This document shows positions 22,646 through 28,053 of a stretch of DNA of 28,053 nt, piece after piece. The position numbers and the translations under genes are program-made. Source of the DNA: a bacterium (GTDB lineage Bacteria; Tectomicrobia; Entotheonellia; Entotheonellales; Entotheonellaceae); assembly GCA_027294925.1 (NCBI GenBank), contig JAPULM010000056.1:1-28053 (forward strand). Reading direction: 5' to 3'. The notes beneath the pieces are model-generated. The model saw only the letters and a program-made list of their open reading frames with translations. It was not told where the DNA came from and did no database searches. Numbering within the stretch: the first letter of the stretch is position 1; the number at the start of each line of letters is the position of its first letter.

Positions 22646-23689
22646 TCAAAACTCAATGCGTCGGCCTTGTCGAGGCATGACGAATCGTACCCCCAAATCA
22701 TTCAAGGCGTTCAGTTGTTGCGTAATGGTATCCCTGGGCGCTGGCCCTCGCTTGAAGGACGGTTTGATATGGGTCACCACCACCGTCAGACGTGCCAACG
22801 CGGTCTGCGGGTTCTTTGGATGCACCATCCGGGCCAGACGTCTCAACTCCTTCAATAGCCATGAGGGTGTCAAATGGCCAAACAGCAGATGATCTGGCCG
22901 TCCATCCGGATACGAAACTTCTAGGAAGAGCGCCCGCAGTTTCTGGGCTCGTATCAGAGGCGCGATGCTTGTCCAGACAGCGTGCAGATTGGTACTGTTT
23001 TCCACCGCATCCGGCCCGGTGTCTCCACAGTACAAGACGAAAAACCCCGCCGATTGAATCAGAAAGGCGGTCGACGGATACCCACGCGAGTGGCTGAGGC
23101 GAAAAGCCTTGGCGGTCATAGCCGTGCCAGAAATGGGATACTCCTGGCCGGGTGTCAAGCGCACATACGTGTACGTATGCAGACGAGGCTCCCTCCCTGT
23201 ATGGCCGAAGTTGGGCCATACCTGCCAGTTGAATATGTGGTCCCGTAGGGTATCGATGGTGGGAGCAAGCCCCATAATGGTCTTCTTGCTGTCCTCCGGA
23301 GCGTTGAGGATCAAACCACTGACGTGATCGAGATGGGCATGGGAAATCAAGTAGGCTTTGATATGCTCTCTGAGCACCCATCCTGCCAAGGTGAAGGTCG
23401 AGGCTGGAGGAACGCGAATCTGGTCAAAACTGCCCAGAGATTTCGCTGTCATGATACCTGATAACAGCGTGCCGGCATCAAGGGCGATAAAATTGGTATC
23501 TCCTTTGGGAGCCAGGAGATAGGCCGTCAGATTCTGTTCCTGTAATCCCCCTGCGGCCCCAAGTACAATGGTCTCAAACTTTGCCGAAGCAGCGTTGTCT
23601 TGACGGCTGGCCTGCGGCACACCTCCGGTGACCAACACCACGATGAGCCATGTGGTTACGAACCCAAAGCGCTTGCAGCATCGTCGCAT
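22646..23689 (-). CDS. Class II cyclic nucleotide phosphodiesterase (cAMP, MBL fold), exported
   Basis: This 347-residue metallo-beta-lactamase-fold protein matches class II cAMP phosphodiesterases (yeast Pde1, Vibrio CpdP): HAHLDHVSGL at residues 117-126, VLYCGDTGPD, LFLEVSYPDGRPDHLLFGHLTP and VVVTHIKPS are the family's zinc and substrate motifs. An N-terminal signal peptide (RRCCKRFG, then TTWLIVVLVTGGVPQA) suggests a periplasmic enzyme that removes external cAMP. The frame is open to 23785, but those codons lie in repeat B; the ATG at 23687-23689 follows a GAGGTGAC ribosome binding site. The gene lies alone between two direct repeats in a decayed area, which suggests it was added as a cassette. 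Confidence 0.88.
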   Translation of the reverse strand: MRRCCKRFGFVTTWLIVVLVTGGVPQASRQDNAASAKFETIVLGAAGGLQEQNLTAYLLAPKGDTNFIALDAGTLLSGIMTAKSLGSFDQIRVPPASTFTLAGWVLREHIKAYLISHAHLDHVSGLILNAPEDSKKTIMGLAPTIDTLRDHIFNWQVWPNFGHTGREPRLHTYTYVRLTPGQEYPISGTAMTAKAFRLSHSRGYPSTAFLIQSAGFFVLYCGDTGPDAVENSTNLHAVWTSIAPLIRAQKLRALFLEVSYPDGRPDHLLFGHLTPSWLLKELRRLARMVHPKNPQTALARLTVVVTHIKPSFKRGPAPRDTITQQLNALNDLGVRFVMPRQGRRIEF

Positions 23690-23710
23690 AGTCACCTCGT
23701 TGTACGGCCA

Positions 23711-23793
23711 GGGGATAGGTAAAACAAACACTATTTTAGCGGTCGCCCCTCCCCAGCGCAACCTCGGAAAACACCCTGGGGGCATCCCAGCGT
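23711..23793. repeat. Direct repeat, copy B (about 83 bp)
   Basis: This is the second copy of the element at 22508-22589, in the same orientation, 22 bases upstream of the phosphodiesterase start codon. It differs from copy A at about ten positions, and its 3' part CACCCTGGGGGCATCCCAGC is identical. In this copy GGTTGC/GCGACC (minus strand) can also pair. Confidence 0.85.
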
Positions 23794-23815
23794 CGCCCGC
23801 CGGCGGGTAGTCACC

Positions 23816-23878
23816 TCCTCATGAGTGATGGCGGCAATGATCCGCAGTGCACCATGCCGGCAAAACGGACAGGCGGCC
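23816..23878 (-). pseudogene. Possible transposase C-terminal tail (IS91/IS801-like)
   Basis: Minus-strand translation gives MAACPFCRHGALRIIAAITHEEV. This resembles the zinc-finger-plus-strand end (CPRCGG-MRIIAFI) common near the C-terminus of IS91-type transposases. It is in frame with nothing longer upstream and is cut by repeat B downstream. The rest of the gap 23794-24073 contains no gene that I can support. Confidence 0.3.
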
Positions 23879-24073
23879 ATACGTCGAGCTCATACCGTGT
23901 CTTGAAAAGGCAACTTGTGATCTTGACCGGTAATTGCTGTCCTCCCGTGTTCGGACTTGACGCCGGTGGCGGCTTCGCCTACTCTGTGTCCTTTACACGT
24001 GGGCAGTTCTCTCAAACAAAGACTGGGAATCAAACGGTACACAACGCCCTAGACGATAGTAAGGAAACGCGAG

Positions 24074-24730
24074 ATGCTCTATGAGATGCGTATTTACAAA
24101 ACAGTGCCCGGCAGGTTAGCGGCCATTAACGATCGTTTTGCCAACTACACCATCGGCTTTTTTAACCAGCACGACATCGGCATATTGGGCTTTTGGACGG
24201 ATGAAATCGGCGCCAGCAATCAACTGACTTACATCCTTACCTTTGACAGCATGGCGGACCGCGAAGCCAAGTGGGGCGCTTTCCAGGCCAATGCGGGCTG
24301 GCATCAGGTACGCTCACAAACCGAGGCTAACGGGCCGATCGTAGCGCAGGTGCTTAACACGTTTATGCGCACCACCCCGTACTCGCCTGAACCCCATCTC
24401 ACTTCCAATGTGCAGGAGTTACGCATTTACGATGCGATGCCCGGCAAATTACCGGCCCTGCACGACCGCTTTGCCAACCACACCATGAAACTGTTCGAAA
24501 AACACGGTATCGAAAATATTGCCTATTGGGTCGATGATGTGGGTACCAGCAACCGTCTAATTTATATGCTAGGCTACCCTGATCTTGGCGAGCGAGAAAA
24601 GAGCTGGGCCGCCTTTCAAGTCGATCCCGACTGGCAACGGGCGCGGGCTGCGTCAGAGATGGATGGGGCACTCGTGCGTCTCAGCCGTCATTCGATCTTA
24701 CGTCCGACCCCTTATTCGCCTCGCTCCTAA
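24074..24730 (+). CDS. Tandem NIPSNAP-family protein
   Basis: This 218-residue protein is made of two NIPSNAP (alpha+beta barrel, dimeric ferredoxin-like) domains: residues 1-~105 beginning MLYEMRIYKTVPGRLAAINDRF and ~110-215 beginning QELRIYDAMPGKLPALHDRF. Each ends in the same way (NTFMRTTPYSP and HSILRPTPYSP), so the halves clearly arose by duplication. Bacterial NIPSNAP proteins are small, soluble and of unclear function, often near catabolic enzymes. The ATG follows AAGGAAA. It is followed 19 bases after its stop by a hairpin that is also found after a MaoC gene in this window. Confidence 0.88.
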   Translation: MLYEMRIYKTVPGRLAAINDRFANYTIGFFNQHDIGILGFWTDEIGASNQLTYILTFDSMADREAKWGAFQANAGWHQVRSQTEANGPIVAQVLNTFMRTTPYSPEPHLTSNVQELRIYDAMPGKLPALHDRFANHTMKLFEKHGIENIAYWVDDVGTSNRLIYMLGYPDLGEREKSWAAFQVDPDWQRARAASEMDGALVRLSRHSILRPTPYSPRS

Positions 24731-24749
24731 GTACTGCGTACCGCAATTG

Positions 24750-24768
24750 CCCCGCCAGTTTGGCGGGG
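24750..24768 (+). repeat. 3' hairpin repeat, copy 2
   Basis: CCCCGCC-AGTTT-GGCGGGG lies 19 bases after the NIPSNAP stop. It is identical over 18 bases to the copy at 19977-19994 when each is read in the direction of its upstream gene. The preceding bases (GTAC.G.GTAC.G-like) are also partly alike. The sequence after it (GAGATTTCC TTGTTTC) is weakly T-rich, so termination is possible. Confidence 0.7.
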
Positions 24769-24889
24769 GAGATTTCCTTGTTTCAAAGGTGATACGCCAT
24801 TTGCAACTAGTGAGAGTTCGCAAGGGGGACAGGGAAGCGTGCTGTAATTCTCATTCACCGACAGATCAAACCCGAACGGGACGACGGAG

Positions 24890-25984
24890 ATGACCTCAAA
24901 CAACCCGCCAACCTATCAGAGCGCCGGCGTTGATACGGAGCAAGCGGATATCGCGCTCAAACGCCTGGTGCAGCAAGTTCGGCAGACCTGGCCAACTGGT
25001 GGCGGCATCGGTTCCGTGCTGCTCGATGTGGGCTATTTTGCTAATGTCATTGATCTCGGCGGCATCGGACTTGCCATTGCCGCTGACGGGGTTGGCAGCA
25101 AGGTGATCATTGCGCAAATGATGCAACAATACGACACCGTCGGTATTGATTGTGTCGCCATGAACGTCAATGACCTCATCTGCGTTGGCGCCCGGCCGGT
25201 GTCAATGGTCGACTACTTAGCTCTGCAAGAGCCACATCCCGACATGCTAGAGGCGATCGGCAAGGGGCTACGCCATGGCGCCGAACAGGCCGGCATTTCC
25301 ATCGCCGGCGGCGAGGTCGCGCAACTGCGCGATATTATCAAAGGCCAGCGGGAAGGTTTTGGCTTCGATCTTGCGGCCACCGCGGTGGGTACCGTTGCGC
25401 TGGACAAAATTATTATCGGGCAGGATATCCAGCCTGGTGACGTTCTCATCGGTATCGAAAGCAACGGTATTCATAGCAACGGCCTGACTCTGGCGCGGCG
25501 GGTGTTCTTCGAGTGGAATGATCATAGCGTGACGTCTTCGTTGACGCCCCTCGACTGTACGCTCGGCGAGGAATTGCTGAAGCCGACGCATATTTACGTC
25601 AAAGAAGTGCTGCAGCTACTCGATCAAAACATTCCGCTGAAGGCGCTCATGCATATTACCGGCGATGGCTTCCTTAATCTCACTCGAGTGGCGGCGGAGG
25701 TGGGTTATGTTATTGAGGATTTACCGGTAACTCCGGCTATTTTTGCCCTCTTGCAGGAGCTTGGCAAGGTCAGTGACGAAGAGATGTTCCGTGTTTACAA
25801 CATGGGCATTGGATTTTGTATTATCGTGCCTGATGAGACAGCAGAGCAGGCCATCTCCATCATACAATCGCATGGCAAACAGGCTTACCGAATTGGCTAT
25901 ACCGTCCAGGATCAGGAACGACGCATTACCATCAAGCCCAGGGGATTGATTGGCAAAGACAAACGTTTCTTCAAACAATCATAA
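24890..25984 (+). CDS. purM: Phosphoribosylformylglycinamidine cyclo-ligase (AIR synthase)
   Basis: PurM makes aminoimidazole ribotide (AIR) from FGAM with ATP in purine synthesis; AIR is also the source of the thiamin pyrimidine in bacteria that use ThiC. The 364-residue protein shows YQSAGVDTEQADIALKRL, IAADGVGSKVIIA, the DTVGIDCVAMNVNDLICVGARP signature, AGGEVAQL, IESNGIHSNGLTLAR, LKPTHIYVKEV and the C-terminal MFRVYNMGIGFCIIV. It is somewhat divergent from E. coli PurM but keeps all the expected motifs. The related SelD and ThiL folds were considered; the DTVGID-MNVNDL order and YxxAGVD start favour PurM. It stands alone, convergent with the Fe-S protein gene. Confidence 0.9.
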   Translation: MTSNNPPTYQSAGVDTEQADIALKRLVQQVRQTWPTGGGIGSVLLDVGYFANVIDLGGIGLAIAADGVGSKVIIAQMMQQYDTVGIDCVAMNVNDLICVGARPVSMVDYLALQEPHPDMLEAIGKGLRHGAEQAGISIAGGEVAQLRDIIKGQREGFGFDLAATAVGTVALDKIIIGQDIQPGDVLIGIESNGIHSNGLTLARRVFFEWNDHSVTSSLTPLDCTLGEELLKPTHIYVKEVLQLLDQNIPLKALMHITGDGFLNLTRVAAEVGYVIEDLPVTPAIFALLQELGKVSDEEMFRVYNMGIGFCIIVPDETAEQAISIIQSHGKQAYRIGYTVQDQERRITIKPRGLIGKDKRFFKQS

Positions 25985-26018
25985 ATGCCTATCTTTAGCC
26001 TTTTGACAAAAAACAGCG

Positions 26019-27308
26019 TCACTGGAGCTGAAATTCCTGCGACAGGGTAATCTGGAGCAATCCGCTATCCACCTGGTTGGCCTGAATGTAGGGTACAGCC
26101 TCAGCCAGCATGCGCTCCAGATCACGATAAATCAGCATGCGCTTATATAGATCCTGCCGGGTAACGCCCATGGCTTCGCCAAGCAGACTGATGAAGTTTT
26201 GCACCGCAAACGGGTAGTCGCGCTCCGCAACACCCAACTCACGGTGGCAGCTGTGATAAATATCGGCTAACACATCAACCTCTGCCGCCGCCGCCTGCTC
26301 AAGCACCGTGCGGTGTACATTTTCCTTGGCGGCGGGTGCGTTGCGGAAACCAGAGCACTGGTGGCCGTGATCGTGCAACTGTGGGATGTTCACCAGCTCC
26401 AAGCCGGGAATTGCCTGCAACAGACGGCGGACATCCTCGGCTACCCCATCAACACCGTGGTGCTCGTGTAAGGCAACGCGTTTGTTGACTGGATGGGTAA
26501 ACAGTCGTTGCAGCGCCGGTAGGCGCTCGACGAGAAATCCCGTCACATGCCGCATTGGAAACTCGGGCGCTTCGGGCTCAACGACGAAATCTTGCATGTG
26601 CACGTTGCAAGACGGGCACCAGGTCAACACTTCCTGCGGCGTGAATGCCGCCATATTGTGCATGGTTTGCGACGCCTGAGCATGCGCTGTGCCCGGTTGA
26701 CCGCCGCGCATAAAGGTGATGCCGCAGCAATTTCCCGTTCCGCCCAGCACTTCGTAGTCGACCTCAAGTCGATCCAGAACATCCAGCACACTAAGAGCGA
26801 TGGTCGGTGTGCGTAGAATGTTACAACCAAAATAAAATACGATCTCAGCAGGCCGTTGGCGCTCCGAGATGGCGCCCGGCAGCAAACGTTGGATGTCGTC
26901 AGGATGCAACTGTATGCCTAGCAATAGACGGATCGCCTCACCCATGGCGCTAAAGCTGTCCCGCGCCACTTGCTGAGCAGCCTGAGGATCGTCGGCCGAG
27001 CGTTGCTGGTGTAGGGCCAGCCGGGCGAGGGTCAGCATCTTGCGCGGATTAACACCTTCCGGACAGGCCGGAATACAGCGGCCGCTGTTCGAGCAGCTCA
27101 TGGCCCAGGTCTGAGCTGCTGGAGAACCAACACCACCGCGTAACAATTCGATAATGCCTGTCACCACCTGAACCGGGTCCGCCTGCGCGACGGCCGCATC
27201 GTACTGCGGCATCGGACAAACCTCGACACATTTGCCGCACCGCGTACAGTGGTCAAAAATAAACTGTTTTTCGCGTTCGAGATAGTCCAAAAAAGCTGCC
27301 GTCTGCAT
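26019..27308 (-). CDS. Fe-S/CCG-domain oxidoreductase subunit (GlcF/HdrD-like)
   Basis: This 429-residue protein has two N-terminal 4Fe-4S ferredoxin motifs followed by two CCG-type domains, the plan of GlcF/LutA/HdrD subunits that pass electrons to a flavoprotein or quinone. The first cluster motif CTRCGKCVEVCP is complete (residues 21-31 plus Pro). The second, CSNSGRCIPACP, has Ser where one Cys should be. The first CCG domain is intact (YFGCNIL, GTGNCCG, CPSCN); in the second the expected first Cys is His (LHEHHG) and CCG is replaced by QCSGF. The ATG at 27306-27308 with AAGGA upstream is preferred over the GTG at 27314. No partner flavoprotein gene is adjacent in the window. Confidence 0.85.
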   Translation of the reverse strand: MQTAAFLDYLEREKQFIFDHCTRCGKCVEVCPMPQYDAAVAQADPVQVVTGIIELLRGGVGSPAAQTWAMSCSNSGRCIPACPEGVNPRKMLTLARLALHQQRSADDPQAAQQVARDSFSAMGEAIRLLLGIQLHPDDIQRLLPGAISERQRPAEIVFYFGCNILRTPTIALSVLDVLDRLEVDYEVLGGTGNCCGITFMRGGQPGTAHAQASQTMHNMAAFTPQEVLTWCPSCNVHMQDFVVEPEAPEFPMRHVTGFLVERLPALQRLFTHPVNKRVALHEHHGVDGVAEDVRRLLQAIPGLELVNIPQLHDHGHQCSGFRNAPAAKENVHRTVLEQAAAAEVDVLADIYHSCHRELGVAERDYPFAVQNFISLLGEAMGVTRQDLYKRMLIYRDLERMLAEAVPYIQANQVDSGLLQITLSQEFQLQ

Positions 27309-27514
27309 GGTCACTATCCTTGACTTAGAATTGCCAGTGGGCTAAATCGGCATCATCATCTGAAACGCAGCATAGGCGACCCCGCCAGACGTGTCAAGGC
27401 TGCAGTCGAACCTACATGCGCCGTGTTGAAGGCCTACGCCACGTCGTGAGACGCGGTAAAGCGCGAGGTGTGCTACCATTAAAAGAAAGATTGAACGATG
27501 CGAAGGAGACCGCA

Positions 27515-28053
27515 GTGGCGCCCCCCATAAGACGCAACATTCAACTGGCAACTCACCTCTGCCGCCTTTGGTTTTTTCTAGCCATGGCGTCTGTTGTCTT
27601 GTTAGGACTGGCCGTTGCTCAGCCTAACGACTATCTGGCCCTAAAAGCTAAGGCTGAAAAATTTTACACTGAACGCTCCTACCAAGAGGCGCACGACCTT
27701 TATCAGCAAGCGGATACCATGACCTTACCGCCACCAGAGGCAGGCTGGGTCGATTTCCGTCTGGCAGACACCCACTGGCGTTCAGCCGCATCTACCCGTC
27801 AGGCGGACACCAGCAAGTTGGATCAAGCGCGACAACAGCTTGAGGCGCTCGTTCGTGATGTCCGGCATATTGAAGACCATGATCGGGTCTGGGCCGAGGT
27901 GCATGAATCGCTCGGTGATTTCTGGTGGGCCCGGAGAGACTGGAGCCGGTCCTGGCCGTATTACCGCAAAGCGCTCGACTGGTGGGCAGGCGACAAAGAC
28001 ATCGCACTGGCGCGCCAACGCTACCTGGGCATGGTCTGGAACATCACTACCCC
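27515..28053 (+). CDS. Secreted protein, N-terminal part, truncated by the window edge
   Basis: A GTG at 27515-27517, six bases after AAGGAG, opens a frame that stays open to the window end (179 codons). Residues about 12-45 form an export signal or membrane anchor (RLWFFLAMASVVLLGLAVA). The mature start LALKAKAEKFYTERSYQEAHDLYQQA is a TPR-like helix pair, and then come WVDFRLADTHWRSAA and tryptophan-rich helices (WWARRDWSRSWPYYRKALDWW). Such tetratricopeptide-like N-terminal regions occur in large secreted proteins, including some bacterial alpha-2-macroglobulin-type proteins, but the diagnostic part would lie outside the window. Its start is a GTG, so ATG-only gene calls would miss it. Confidence 0.7.
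   Translation, partial: MAPPIRRNIQLATHLCRLWFFLAMASVVLLGLAVAQPNDYLALKAKAEKFYTERSYQEAHDLYQQADTMTLPPPEAGWVDFRLADTHWRSAASTRQADTSKLDQARQQLEALVRDVRHIEDHDRVWAEVHESLGDFWWARRDWSRSWPYYRKALDWWAGDKDIALARQRYLGMVWNITT

Noticed and set aside
22312..22701. A 129-residue minus-strand ORF across repeat A.
   Set aside because: It crosses the repeat and the SDR remnant in the wrong frame; the recognisable SDR residues are in another frame.
23821..24084. An 87-residue plus-strand ORF before the NIPSNAP gene.
   Set aside because: Low-complexity translation without motifs or ribosome binding site; the opposite strand holds a transposase-tail-like segment.
24890..25984. SelD (selenophosphate synthetase), which would support the selenoprotein call.
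   Set aside because: The motif order (YxxAGVD, ADGVGSK, DTVGID-MNVNDL) is that of PurM; the N-terminal Cys/Sec-containing loop of SelD is absent.
1..28053. tRNA, rRNA, CRISPR arrays, phage att sites or replication origins.
   Set aside because: I saw no cloverleaf-like segments, no regularly spaced repeats, no integrase gene and no origin-like repeat clusters.

Overview
The window is a moderately GC-rich chromosomal segment of a Gram-negative-type bacterium: it has signal peptides, a PilZ c-di-GMP effector, an ABC importer with a separate binding protein and a probable periplasmic class II cAMP phosphodiesterase. The repertoire (amidohydrolases, a luciferase-like monooxygenase, RidA/DUF1028, NIPSNAP, MaoC, an acyl-CoA dehydrogenase-like protein, a probable selenoprotein) resembles uncultured Tectomicrobia- or Desulfobacterota-like genomes. 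That placement is a weak inference; there is no rRNA or other phylogenetic marker here.

Left part (1-7430). The main feature is a six-gene minus-strand operon reading leftward from a TPP riboswitch (7302-7392) with its own promoter and attenuator. The order is zinc alcohol dehydrogenase, LuxE-like acyl-adenylating enzyme, LuxC-like acyl reductase, then ABC ATPase, permease and NMT1/THI5-type binding protein (ThiZ-ThiX-ThiY type). The aptamer segment 7309-7319 can form an 11-bp antiterminator with the 5' arm of the terminator (7263-7273), so thiamin diphosphate control looks real. A carboxylate-to-aldehyde-to-alcohol reduction route combined with a thiamin-precursor importer suggests salvage of oxidised (carboxylate) thiamin breakdown products. 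I know of no description of such a system, and it is the leading candidate for something new.

Middle part (7430-16720). After a stretch of transposase debris (IS630 tail, IS200-like/RAYT fragment, an AT-richer small ORF) comes a plus-strand block: a triple-RidA protein, DUF1028, a YdjM-like membrane protein, an amidohydrolase-2 protein and an LLM-class flavin monooxygenase. It faces an imidazolonepropionase-type amidohydrolase. Next is a DUF1223 thioredoxin-fold gene whose first redox-motif codon is an in-frame UGA followed by a bacterial-SECIS-like hairpin, so it is a probable selenoprotein. An acyl-CoA dehydrogenase-like gene follows it.

Right part (16730-28053). It holds an unknown protein plus coaE, a D-2-hydroxyacid dehydrogenase, two MaoC/hot-dog proteins and a PilZ protein. 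Then comes a decayed area with a MoaD/ThiS-like protein, an internally deleted xanthine-dehydrogenase large subunit and an SDR remnant. A cAMP phosphodiesterase gene sits between two ~82-bp direct repeats. A double NIPSNAP protein, purM, an Fe-S/CCG-domain protein and the start of a secreted protein that runs off the window complete it. A near-identical ~18-nt hairpin lies about 20 nt after the stop codons of two unrelated genes.
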